In this document: positions 37,701-50,861 of the stretch, in pieces | Numbering within the stretch: position 1 is the first letter of the stretch | How the letters are laid out: each line of letters opens with the position of its first letter | Assembly: GCF_011397635.1 (NCBI RefSeq) | Contig: NC_064755.1 | Location: 38,918,059 to 38,982,058 of the forward strand | Length of the DNA stretch: 64,000 bases | Origin: Epinephelus fuscoguttatus | Taxonomy: Eukaryota; Chordata; Actinopteri; Perciformes; Serranidae | Direction of reading: 5' to 3' | The notes under the pieces: model-generated | What the model saw: the letters and a program-made list of their open reading frames with translations, nothing else | What the model was told of the DNA's origin: nothing | Database searches by the model: none | Program-made: the position numbers and the translations under genes

Positions 37701-38150
37701 TCAGTTTTTGTTGAGATATAATGGTCTTGGAGACATTCAGGCTCTAATCTCCTGCAGATTTTTATATAAAATGGCCAAATCTGAAGTTTCATCAGGTTCC
37801 ACAAATGCATAGTAATGTAATGTGGTGTTGAGATAATAAAAGGGGACTTAGGGTCGACCCCTGAGGAACTCCACAGATCAGAGGAGCACAATCAGGATGG
37901 AGACAGAGATGTTTAGATAAAGAGGTGGAAAACATTCATGTTATCAGGCATCAAAGAGCTGTCAGAAGAAGAGAAGTGTTCCTCTTTGAGACAGAACCTC
38001 CCCTCTTATTCTGTATCTGCTCAGTCTGTCCACGAAGTTTGTCTGACTGGAGGAGGTGCTAATCCCCTAAGATTATGTTTATATTACAGAATCATAGTGA
38101 AGTTTGACGAACTGTTGGTTTGTGTCCTCCAGCAGCAGCAGAGCTGGTCA
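34726..38150. other. Region upstream of nox5, possible 5' leader exon
   Basis: No coding exon was recognised. A stretch ending TCTCTGCAGCAG/GTAAAA at 35758 could be an untranslated first exon of nox5. The coding exon is preceded by CCTCCAGCAGCAGCAG, which gives its acceptor. At 36880-37060 there is sequence with a poly-T tract that may be an unidentified repeat. Confidence 0.3.
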
Positions 38151-38152
38151 CC

Positions 38153-41100
38153 ATGAGTCTGGACGAGGATGCTCGCTGGCTTGAGTGGGTCACCAAACAG
38201 TTTGAGACCATCGCCGGAGACGACAAAGAGATTGACATCGACGAGTTTAAAACGGCTCTCAAGGTCAAAGAGGTGAGGCAAACATGAATACTCATATCCT
38301 CAAGTTAAAGTATTCAATTCATCCCATGACTGAAATCTGATTCTCTGTGACATCATGACTATAGATTATTAATACTGAAGCACCAGTGTTTGATGCTAAA
38401 TGGTTCCAAACTGAGAGGTCGGGCCCATCTAAAGGGTCACCAGATAAATCTGAGGGGTCGTCACATGATTAAGGAGAGAGAAGAAGAAAAGGCTATGCTC
38501 TGGTACACAAATCTGATTCTGAACTTTTCTGTTCGATTTAAGTGAAATATTAATCATTTGAAACGTTAAAATTTTATATCCTCCTGAGACCCCGTGTCCT
38601 ACGACGGAGTATTAGGGCCACATTGAAGAAAAAAAAATTCGGAGATTTCGAGAATAAAGTCGAAATATTACGAGAAAAAACTCGTAATATTTCGAGAATA
38701 AAGTCATAACCGAGAAAATTCATAATATTACGAGAATAAAGTCGAACTATTATGAGATTAAAGTCGTAATATTTCGAGAATAAAGTCATAACTGAGAAAA
38801 AGTCATAATATTACGAGAATAAAGTCGAAATATTATGAGATTAAAGTCATAATTTAACAAGATTAAAGTCATAATATTCCGAGAATAAAGTCGTAGTTTT
38901 TAAGGAAATAACCAACAACAAACAGAATATCAGATTGTCTTTCATGCCGTTGTAAGTAGCCTAATAATTAGGTTCGGGAACCGGCAGCGTGCCGATTCTG
39001 TGTCAGTCGAAACTGCGGGCCCAACTCTGCCACTGATTGGCCAGTGTGACATTCTTCATAATACATATAGAACGTTAGTGAAATACAAATAGGCCTAACA
39101 GAAACATGCGTTTGTTTGGGGACAAGTTAGTGGTCTCGTTACTCGTTCCACAGGCGAAGGACCCCGGACACATAACCTACAGTAAATACACCGGTTGTTA
39201 GTAACTTTTAACATACATGAGTGTTTGTGACTCTTGGCTCTTGTCCCCTAACTAACGCTTGTTTCTCTTTCACTAACGATATTTTCACCTCATTAAGTCA
39301 CATCCCGTTATTTCCTCTGTAAACCTAACATTACAGCAGCCTACAAGCATGCTGTGTCAATAAATCAGCTCAGACACTGTTAGAAATGTGATATTTAGCC
39401 TAATAACATCATGCTACAACAGTAATAACATCAGCTTTAGTCAAATGGCTCTAGCTCTCCCGGTAAATATCATAAACTCTGGACACATTTTCCCTGTATG
39501 TTGACATGATAATGGCCGCGTTTCCCAGATCGCTCTTAGCTTAAGAAGATCTTTCACTAAGAAGGAGTTGCAAGATTGAGCTGACCCACTCTTAACATTC
39601 TTCTTAGCCACCAAACGTTCACAGATCCAGCCGCAGCAGGCACATTAATATTACACTAGCCTAAGCACCCTGTGTGCGCTCAGAGCTGTGGCACAAGTTA
39701 CGCACCAAAATCTGGCGGAAGAAAAATAATAATAAGACGAAAAATAAGTAGGCTGTGTGTGACTTATAGCTGATGAAGTGGTGGGTGATCGATGCGCCTG
39801 ACATCGATTGATTTAGTTTCAGCACCGCAGTAGTGGCCAGCTCCTGTTAAGAGTTTCTTAAAGAGTGATCTCAAGTAAAATCTTAAATGGATGCAGAGAG
39901 TGAAAAGAAAGCAATAGCCTAATTTAAAAAGTTGCCTTTATTGAAAATGCATTTAATCTCTGATTCAATTTGAAAGCTATTTCTCAAGACAAGTTCTGTA
40001 ATTACCTTGTCCGCTTTCATTCTGTTTATATCTTAACAGGAGCTGGCCACTACCGCAGTGCTGAAACTCTAAATCAATCGATGTCAGGCACATCGATCAC
40101 CCACCATTTCATCACTGTCCCCATCACTGTTTTAACATCTCCTTGCTTAGGCTAGTGTAATATTAATGTGCCTGCTGCGGCTGGATCTGTGAGCGTTTGG
40201 TGGCTAAGAAGAATGTTAAGAGTGGGTCAGCTCAATCTTACAACTCCTTCTTAGTGAAAAATCTTCTTAAGCTAAGAGCGATCTGGGAAACGCGGCCATT
40301 ATCATGTTAACATACAGGGAAAATGTGTCCAGAGTTTATGACATTTACCGGGAGAGCTAGAGCCATTTGACTAAAGCTGACGTTATTACTGTTGTAGCAT
40401 GATGTTATTAGGCTAAATATCACATTTCTAACAGTGTCTGAGCTGATTTATTGACACAGCATGCTTGTAGGCTGCTGTAATGTTAGGTTTACAGAGGAAA
40501 TAATGGGATGTCACTTAATCATGTGAAAATATCGTTAGTGAAAGAGAAACAAGCATTAGTTAGGGGACAAGAGCCAAGAGTCACAAAGACTCATGTATGT
40601 TAAAAGTTACTAACAACCAGTGTATTTACTGTAGGTTATGTGTCCGGGGTCCTTCGCCTGTGGAACGAGTAACGAGACCACTAACTTGTCCCCAAACAAA
40701 CGCAAGTTTCTGTTAGGCCTATTTGTGTTTCACTAACATTCTATATGTATTATGAAGAATGTCACACTGGCCAATCAGTGGCAGAGTTGGGCCCGCAGTT
40801 TCGACTGACACAGAATCGGCACGCTGCCGGTTCCCGAACCTAATTATTAGGCTACTTACAATGGCATGAAAGACAATCTGATATTCTGTTTGTTGTTGGT
40901 TATTTCCTTAAAAACTACGACTTTATTCTTGTAATATTATGACTTTAATCTTGTTAAATTATGACTTTAATTTCATAATATTTCGACTTTATTCTCGTAA
41001 TATTATGACTTTAATCTCGTTAAATTATGACTTTAATTTCATAATATTTCGACTTCATTCTCGTAACATTATGACTTTAATCTCGTTAAATTACAATTTT

Positions 41101-44100
41101 AATCTCATAATATTTCGACTTTATTCTCGTAATAGTATGACTTTAATCTTGTTAAATTACAACTTTAATCTCATAATAGTTCGACTTTATTCTCGTAATA
41201 TTTCGACTTTATTCTCGACATCTCAGATTTTTTTTTCTTTAATGTGGCCCTAATACTCCGTTGTAGCGTCCTCCTATAAGGACATCACATTTTAGGTCTA
41301 CTTGACCTTATACTTCATTCTACTTAACTTTGAGCTGTTGTCCTCATTCATGGGCACTTTTTTGTGCCATCTAGTGGTACTAAGAGAACAATACTCTAAG
41401 GCCCTGATTGCACAGAAAGCATTTTAGCAGTTGAGGAAGGCTTTTTGTAATTGTTTTTAATGAGAATGAAAATTTTTGCTTGTGTTGTGACACGTTTGGC
41501 ATTTCTGTGCTCTAGGCGCCTGGCATTTTTGCTTGAATGCTCTGAACTCCATGAGTTAAAAAAAACTTCAACTCAGAGCGGAAAAGCACCCCACGTCATC
41601 ACTTTTTTCACCATCTATTTTCCCATTGTCCAATCAGATGATTTGAGAGGCAGGCCTTCTGTAGTGGTCACGACAACAAGTTTACAGTTGGTAAACAATG
41701 GAGGAGAAACTGGTGGTAGCGGTTGCTGGATACCCAGAGCTATATGGCCTGATGATACACAGCAGGTTGTCAAACTGTCCCTGAGTCATCCTAAAATGGA
41801 TCTAAAATGGACCTGATCCTCGATGATGGCCTGGAACTGGCTGTCATGGAGGTGAAGCTCCTGGACCAACTGGTGGTACTCCCCATGATCCGCCCTTTTT
41901 TTTAGGGTCTCATGTACCCACACAGATTTCCGTTTCCCTGTGCCCAACAAACTATTTGCTGACAGCCTGTCACCCTCAACCAGAGCTACAGCAAGTACCC
42001 TCTGCCTCAACATTTTAGGAACTAGATACTGATTACTGTCAAATAACAAAAAAATATAAATAAATGGTAGATTGATTACACAATTTACATTTAATTTATT
42101 GCAATATATTTTATCACAATACTCAGCATATCGCAACAAATTTCAAATTGCAATAATATCGTATTGTGGAGCCTCAGATGATTCCCACCCCTAATGAATG
42201 GACGTGTTCAGGTAAAGTACAGGTGATCACAGACACACTGACCTTTGCTGTTATATCTGATCATGTTATGAGATGTGTTCTGATGTGTGTGTTTTCTCTA
42301 CAGTCTTTCTTTGCCGAGCGTTTCTTTGCGCTGTTCGACTCTGACGGCAGCAGCTCCATCAGTCTGGACGAGCTGCTGGAAGCTCTGGAACTCCTGATCC
42401 ACGGCAGCGAGACAGATAAGCTCAAGTTCCTGTTCCAGGTCTACGACGTGGACGGTCAGTGACCCTGATATATATGCCTTCTTCCTCCAAACACATCAGT
42501 GAGCCACACTGTTATTACTTAATTTTATACACCCTCCAGCTTCCACATATACTTACTAGAGCACCAAATGTGGATTAATCTGCCACTGAAAATAGTCCCC
42601 GACAAAGTCACTATTTTTTCATGTTTGTTTGAGGAAAACACTGATGAAATAATTTGTGTTTGTAAAGATCTTCAGTAGGAACCAGTGGGCTTGGAGCCGA
42701 GAGACACAGACAGCGTTGAATATGTTGTTGTTGTTGATTTGAATCTGACAATAAGAAAAATATTGAAGAACACCAGACTGGTCCTTTAATGAGATACTCT
42801 TTACATGTGATCATCTGTTATAGTTCCGTTTCAGGAGATATTTCAGGTGTTATGACGAACTCTTCTTTCATTTTCCAACTTCCTACATTTCCCAGAATGC
42901 CATTGAGATGTCTTAAAAAGCTGGAGGCTGTTCTTTGCTCCACACGTTCAGTCTTTTAATCCATCCACTCTGAAACACACACACAGTCTCGTCTCTCAGT
43001 GTAATTGAGGTAAATTTTGTCTAACAGGCAGCGGTTCAATCGATCCAGACGAGCTGCGAACTGTTCTGAAGTCATGTCTACGTGAGAGCGCCATCTCTCT
43101 GCCGGAGGAGAAACTGGATGATTTGACGCTGGCGCTGTTTGAGTCGGCCGACAAAGACAACAGCGGCTCCATCACCTTTGAGGAGCTCAAAGCTGAGCTG
43201 GAGAACTTCCCTGAGGTGATGGAGAACCTCACCATCAGGTCAGACACCTGCATTTAGTGTCTGCACTTATTATCCAATTATTTATTAATTGTTTATTATC
43301 CAATTATTTGATTATTATTTATTATTTTTCCTCCTTTTATTATCATTTTTATTCATATTATTAAATATTATTCATTAATCCTATTATTTTATAATTATTT
43401 AATATTCCTATTATTTATTATTATTTTATTATATATTATTCTATTTATTATTATTGTTATTTTTAGATATTATTCCTAATATTTATAACTGTTCATTATT
43501 CCTATTGTTTTTTATTATTCATTATATTTTATTTTATTTTCCTGTCATTTATTATTATTTAACATCCCTATTGATTTTTTATTAATAATTAGTCCTATTA
43601 TTTATTATCCCAATTATTCATCATCCCTCTTATTTGTTATTATTTATTATTCCTCTCATTTATTATTTTTTACTATCCCTATTATTTATTATTCCTTTTA
43701 TAATATATTATTATTTATCAACCCTATTATTTTTATGTATTATTTTTTATAATTTGTTTTTCTTCATTATTCCTTTTATTTATTATTTTTATTAACCCAG
43801 TTTAAATCTGTATGAGGTCAGTTAATTGTGCTGTTTATGTAAATTAAACATTCAAAATTGTTTTATATCTCAGTAAACTTTTTTAGCGAAATTTGAAGGT
43901 GACGTTTATAGACACATTTTTCCTCCTCCTCCTCCTCCTCCTCAGTGCTGCTAACTGGCTGAAGCCTCCCGAGTTGGATCAGAAGAAGCGCCAAGCTCCT
44001 CGTTACCTGACTCGAGCCTACTGGCACAACAACAGCAGGAAGTTGCTGTTCCTGTGTCTGTACGCCTGCCTCAACGTGCTGCTCTTCATCGGGGCCATGC

Positions 44101-46632
44101 TGCAGAACCGTCATGGCGGCGTCTCCTTCATGGTGGCGAAGGGCTGCGGACAGTGTCTCAACTTCAACTGCACCTTTGTCATGGTACGACACGGCTCAGA
44201 GCTGCAGCTGGAGGAGCTCACGTGCTGCTCCAGTTTCCTGTCTGAGAACTTCATCATGATAAGAATTACATATTTTTAAAAAACGAGTCCTGAAAGAAAA
44301 TCATTATCAGCTAACAAGACTGAGAATAAGAGAAGCTTATCTTTGATCCTGTGAGAGGAAATAACTTTAAAAAAACCCCAGATAAATACAGAAAAATAAG
44401 TTGGATGGATGGTTTTTTATGAAATATGTTGTGTTCAGGTGCTGATGCTGCGTCGCTGTCTGACATGGCTGCGGGCGACGTGGGTGGTGAGGGTCTTACC
44501 TCTGGACCAGAACATCCTGCTGCATCAGATCGTGGGCTATGCCATCTTAATCTACACGGTGGTGCACACCACTGCTCACGTCCTCAACTTCAGTACAAAC
44601 TCACTCTGTCTCTTCTTTAGCTTTGAGTTCATGTAGTGATGGGAAGAGTTTCGTAAATGTTACCTCCTGAATATCATAACTCTCCTTTTATTTCACATGA
44701 TTATCAGTTGACTACTTCGTTCTGCAGCAGGGGGTTATTTAGTTAAAAATCACCTTTGGTATAAACACAGCAGCATGTTTTAATGATCAGCCGTGAGCAG
44801 TGAATGTAGTTGACACACAGCTGAAATAGTGTTTGTGTCATGTGTTTCAGTGCGGATGGCAGAGAGCAGTGAGTACCACCTGTGGGAGTACCTGCTGACC
44901 ACGCGGCCGGGGATCGGCTGGGTGAAGGGGACGGCTTCGGTGACCGGTGTCGTCCTGCAGGTGTTGATCAGCCTCATGGTGCTCTGCTCCAGCACCTTCG
45001 TACGACGCAGCGGACACTTTGAGGTAAAAGGAAACTAACCATGTTAGCATGTTTCCATGACAACAGGATGATGCTGTTGTCTGGGTCCAGAGTCAAACCT
45101 CTGAGTCTGCACTGTGCACCCAGCTGATGGGTTTCTCAGTTTGAAAAGCAGTCGATCCAGTGAGCGCTGCATGAAGACTTATCAAGTAGGGATTGCTCTT
45201 ATTATCAGAGGAGTTAATCTTGACCCTCCCTAAAAAGGCCCTTATAACCATTTTTTATGCATTAATATTCACTCCAAATGCAGGTATTGGAGCCAGTGCA
45301 ATGAGCAAACAGCACAGGAAGATCATCACTGTATCCTATATGCTCAGTTTGGGTAGCTCTCTTTAAAGTTTCAAAGACTTTTTCATTGGCATTCTCTTGT
45401 TTATAGAACTCTACTTGACGTACTTCCACCATATCTATCTGTGTACATGAAGAAAAAAAAAATGAAAATGGTTTTGCTCTCCGTTCTCAGAGCATGATTT
45501 TATTGTCTCTACCGAAGGTACATACAGAGTTTGGGAGGTGAGCATGCAGTCACTAGTTCCTCTCGGCCGTTTCAAAGCTCTGTTGCAGATTTTTGCACAC
45601 AATCTTCTACACTCACCGACCACTTCTATTAGGTACACCTTGCTAGTACCAGGTTGGACCCCTTTGCCTTCAGAACTACCTTAATTCTTGGTGTCATAGA
45701 TTCAACAAGGTGCTGGAAAAATTCCTCAGAAATTTTGGTCCATATTGACATGATGACCTCACATAGTTGCCGGCCAGAATAATATCAGTAACTTATAATG
45801 ATGGATGTAATTACAATTTAAAAACCTACCCTTCAATGTTAGAAAGTCAAAAGTCAGAACAAAGGAATACTTCTCACATCTATTTCCAAACAGGTGAGTA
45901 GGAGAGGGGTCGAGCAGAGTCCAATCAATAAGGACATTTATACAAAGTGTTTTTAAAGAGCGGCAACACACAAACATATTTAACTATCAGTTCAGTGATT
46001 GAAGTGATTATCAGAAACTGAAGACATAATGAACACCAGTTCATTATGTCTTCAGTTTCTGATAATCACTTCAGGTGTTACATACTTTAAGGTGTTACAT
46101 ACCTTTTTAGGCTTCCTGACATGTTTCAGTGGAAACTTCCACCCTCCTCAGAAGTGTCACTTGGTGGTGGACCTGTCACAACCACCTCCAAGTGACACTT
46201 CTGAGGAAGGCAGATATCTTTTTAAAGATTTCTGGTCTGTCAGAGCTGCTCACACGTCTGCAGACTCTCAGTCTAACTGTCAAAAATAATGATTTTAATG
46301 CTGCACCTAAATGTTGCAGCATTAAAATCATTATTTTTGCAAGTTAGACAATGTGCAGGAATTAAAGTTTAAAGTTAAAAGTTGAAAATGAAATCCTGGA
46401 GTTAAGTTTCACTGTTGTCATGAGAAGATTATTTTGGGGTTTCACTAGAAGGACTTTCAGACGTGTGAGCAGCTCTGACAGAATAGACGGCACTACACAA
46501 CACTACACGTCACACACACAACATGTTGTCGTGTTGAGGCTCTTTGAAAACACTTTGTTTAAAAGTCCTTATGGATTGATTATCTCTGTATATAAAACAG
46601 TGATCTCTCCACCTCCACTCACACTCAGCATG

Positions 46633-46689
<57 letters not shown>

Positions 46690-46747
46690 CTCAGTGTGTG
46701 TGAGCGGCTCCCTCTGCTGTCTGTGCTCACTTGTTACAATAATCTTC

Positions 46748-46790
<43 letters not shown>

Positions 46791-49700
46791 ATACTCATAC
46801 TATAATAATGATAATAAACATAGTTATTAAGAAATAATTCATGAATATGTGAAGTAATAAAAGGGATGTAGTGACAAAATGAATGAAAATAAATACATAA
46901 ATATTCAGCTGTAGTATGAGGCTTGGGGGAGGTTGTTACACAGGTATATAGGTGCTGTTAATGAATGGAGCCCAATATGTTTTCCAAAGCTATTTGTCTT
47001 TCTATTGAAATGTACTGAGAGAGTAGATGATGCCACTGCAGTGTTGAGAGGTTGTTTCTGTCTTTACAGTTCAGTAAAATTGTCTTTTTAGTGACTGTTA
47101 GGGTGACGAGTACAGGTTGTTCATGTTTTAGTGGCGGTTCAACTGTTGCGAGATCACGTAGCAGACACACAGAGGGAGCGACTGGAGCGCTGTGGTTTGT
47201 GGTTGAGGATATTTTGTGTGTTTTGTTTGTCCAGAATGTTTGAATCGGGGCGGGCGGCAAAGCCAGGTGGCTTCAAAGTAGTCATCAGTGGTGTTTGTGT
47301 AGTTTATATTGTGTCAGGTGAAACTGTGTAGAACTTTGTATTGAATATGGGTCATTGAGAAGATGTTATTGTTGATGTGCATCCAGGAGTTGATGTCAGA
47401 GGATATAATCTTCTGTTTTTATTGTCATTTGTTGTTTTATTGTCCCGACACTGATCTGAGAAACATTCAACATCAGAATCAGAACAAAACAAAAGTCTAA
47501 AAGAAAAGACTCCATGTTTTTTTGTCTGGAAAAGTAAAGCATGATGACATTAAATATTTCTAACTGACCACTTCAATGATTCCACCCTCCGTCTGTCAGG
47601 CACTTCATAGAGCTGCAGACAGCTTCCTGTCTCAGGCTGTATGTTGTGTGTCCTCCAGGTGTTTTACTGGTCTCACCTGTCCTATGTGTTGGTCTGGGCT
47701 CTGCTGGTGGTTCACTGTGCAAACTTCTGGAAGTGGTTTGTGGCTCCTGGTTTGGTCTTCCTGCTGGAGAAGATCGTGGGAATCGCTGTCTCGCGCATGG
47801 GAGGTCTTTACATCGTCGAGGTCAACCTGCTGCCGTCAAAGGTAGGGATGCACCGGAGCGACTTTTTCAGACCCGATACAATACCTGGGTTTTGGGTATC
47901 GGCCGATACAACGTACCGATCTGATACCACTGTTTATTTAATAAGTTGTCTGCCTCACTGTGAGAAAGTGACTGGGATCAGTTTTTATGTGTTCTTCTTC
48001 TGAAGTTTTAGAGTCATAACACTTGCAGAGATCCAAGGGGAGAGGGGGTAGCAACACAACTCCACCTAATGGAGGCTTAGGGCACCCCAGATTCAAACCT
48101 CCCAAATCACATAATTGAAACCACAAAGTATCTCCATACTGCTCGTCTGTAGTGATCCAAGTGTCCTGAAGCCCCGACATAAAAAGTTGTTTGGAAAAAC
48201 GTCATTTGAACAGTTAGAGCTACAGGCTACAATGAGGCTAAAAACAGAGTTCAGATGATGTTCTTCCAAACAATTTTTTATGTCGGGGCTTCAGGACACT
48301 TGGATCACCACGGACGAGCAGTATGGAGATATTTTGTGGTTTCAGTTACGTGTTTTTGGACATTTGAATCTGGGGCGCCGTCAGCCTGCATTAGGTGGAG
48401 TTGTGTTGCTACCCCCTCTCCCCCGGGATCTCCACAAGTGTTGTGAGGACTCTAAAACTTCACCTGAGCCTCCCTCGGCATATGGGTGAGTAGATAATGG
48501 CTGAATTTTCATTTTTGGGTGCACTATCCCTTTAACTTCATCATCAGGTCAGAGATGGTTGACGTGGCTCTATCACAGCAGTGAGCTTTGTCTACATCAC
48601 ATTAATGACAGCATGATGTAATGTATGAATGTGTGATGTCGTCTTTTCTGTTTCTGTGTGCAGGTGACTCACCTAGTGATCAAACGTCCTCAGTTCTTCC
48701 ATTTCAAACCTGGAGATTACGTCTACATCAACATTCCCGTGATCGCCAAGTACGAGTGGCACCCGTTCACCATCAGCAGCGCTCCGGAACAGTCAGGTAC
48801 GCCTCAGCTCTCACACAGTGGTGGAAAGTAACTAAGGGACTACTTCAGTATTTCTATCTTATATTGTGATATTGGGTAATATAAGGAAATATTGTACTTT
48901 TTTACTGCACTCTATTTATCGGACAGCTTTAGTTACTTTAATACAAAATATAATCAATAATGAATGATGATGTATTATTACAGTTATTAAAATGAGCTCC
49001 ACCTTTACCAGCTGCAACATTAAAGTGATGAACACATTAATGCATCAATAATCATAATCAAACAATATAGTATGTATTATTACGCATCATGAGTACTTTT
49101 AGCTTTAATGCTTTTGTTTGATATACATTTTTAATTTCTCTTAACTATATGGGATTATTAGGACATGATACGTATAAAAAAACTAAGCTTTGTCTTTGAA
49201 CAGTAAGAAGTACTGAAAACAAAAATGACGTCCTCATATCAAGGTGATGAAACAAGATGATCACTTTCCACCTTAGAAACATTCAGCCATGTCTAAATGA
49301 AAAAGATGCAGAGACATTGATTCATGCCTTTATTGTGCATCTGCTGCTGGTTTAATGGAGGTTCCCAGCAACAGCTAGAAGAAGATCACTGATGCAGCCT
49401 TTGTCAGTGACGCCCCAAAGCTATGGAGCACACTACCTATAGATATCAGGGAAGCTAGCTTGCTAAATATTTTTCAAAGCAAGCTAAAAACGTGTCTGTT
49501 CACTTTAGCCTTTAACTAGCTCTGAACTTCCCGATACAGGTCTGAAACTTGTTCTTTTTACGCTTCATGCTGCTGCAACTCTTTTAAATTCTTACCTGAT
49601 TTTATGAATCAGCTCTGTTTTATGTCCATTATGTCTGTTTTCATGTGAAGCACCCAGTGCTCATACTGCCCTTATTGTAAAGCAGTTTGTGCTGCATTTC

Positions 49701-50097
49701 TTGAATGAAAGGTGCTTTATAAATAAAGTTGTTTATTGTCATCATCATTATTATTATCATTATTATTATTATTACATGGGGACAATGGGTTTATTGTTAA
49801 TAGTCTGGAATGAAGTGCGAAACTTTGTATTTCAGAACATTAATGTGCAAAAACAAATTTGCAAACAATGCAACAATTATTCATACTCAAAAGACAGGAC
49901 CCAGAATGGGTGTTTTAAAGTGTTTCAGTGCTGTGACCTTTGACCTGCAGAGAGTCTGTGGCTTCACATCCGCTCGATGGGTCAGTGGACCAACCGCCTG
50001 TACGAGTACTTCAGAGAGTCAGACAGCGAGATGGTCAGCCCGAAGAGACTGGCCACCAGCCTGAGGAACCGGAGACAGCTGCTGACGGCCCAGGTTC

Positions 50098-50135
<38 letters not shown>

Positions 50136-50815
50136 AACACACACATAAACACACACATTCTTGTACTTCTACTTTTGTGAGGACCCTCATTGACATAATG
50201 CAATAAGCCCCTAACCCTGACCTTAACCATCACAACTAAATGCCTAACCCTAATCCTAAATTAAACCTAATTCTAACCTGAACCCTAAAACCACGTCTTA
50301 AACCTCAAACAGGCCTGTGAAAAAGTGAAGACCCGCCAAAATGTCCTCACTTTTCAAAAATGTCCTCACTCTGTTGCTAAAATACGTTTTCCGGTCCTCA
50401 CTATGTATCATGTACGAGTACACACTCACTGGCCGTCAGGTTTTCATGATATTTCTCCTCTTTACAGGAGGAGCTGTTCAGCTCCACAAACAGTAACGGA
50501 GCCGTAGCTTATAACGAGGATGACGCCATCGAGCTTAAGATGTACCGTCAGAACGGCTTCGAGGCCGATGAGGCTCCGCCCTCCCCACCTTCTGGATCTC
50601 AGGGCCTGGCGGAGCCTCTTCCAGATGGGCTGGAGCCGGCAGAGCGAGGAGAGGCTCCTCCACTCAGAGAGGTCCCGACACATGTCTTCATTTTATTAAA
50701 AAATATCACAGTTATTTAATCTTTTATCTGTTATTTCTGACGGCATATCAGGGCCACTGTGGGTAAAACAAATAAAAATATGGAGTCAGGGGAGAGGGAT
50801 AATATTCCGAGAAAA

Positions 50816-50861
<46 letters not shown>

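Larger units (their letters stand above)
38153..43238 (+). other. nox5: nox5 exons 1-3: regulatory EF-hand domain
   Basis: The first hand (exon 1, around [11 protein letters not shown]) is degenerate, as in other NOX5 proteins. Three canonical 12-residue loops follow: [12 protein letters not shown] at residues 52-63, [12 protein letters not shown] at 88-99 (split by intron 2) and [12 protein letters not shown] at 132-143. All loops end in Glu and have Asp at position 1. In NOX5 this domain binds calcium and releases autoinhibition of the dehydrogenase domain. The human long isoform carries an insert at the exon 2/3 boundary; here the loop joins directly. Confidence 0.92.
43946..47841 (+). other. 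nox5: nox5 exons 4-7: six-helix haem-binding membrane domain
   Basis: Exon 4 has the conserved [12 protein letters not shown] entry to the first helix and [13 protein letters not shown]. Exon 5 has the haem pair His269 and His283 (plus His287) in LLHQIVGYA and [12 protein letters not shown]. Exon 6 has [19 protein letters not shown]. Exon 7 has the second pair His355 and His368 in [17 protein letters not shown]. The 13-14 residue spacings match the two stacked haems of ferric-reductase-like NOX cores. The exon 7 donor (47842) abuts a hAT-like repeat (see findings). Confidence 0.92.

Noticed and set aside
40939..41253. 104-codon open frame with repeated SRNIMTLI motifs
   Set aside because: It is a translation of the tandem repeat in the right fold-back arm.
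42881..42910. CTACATTTCCCAGAATGCC as a ZNF143 promoter site inside nox5
   Set aside because: The motif is strong but it is intronic, with no other promoter signals; a similar stretch recurs at 62824, so it may be part of a dispersed repeat.
50190..50300. Interstitial telomeric repeat (CCTAACCCT segments)
   Set aside because: The units are irregular and belong to a dispersed teleost repeat with GTGAGGACC ends.
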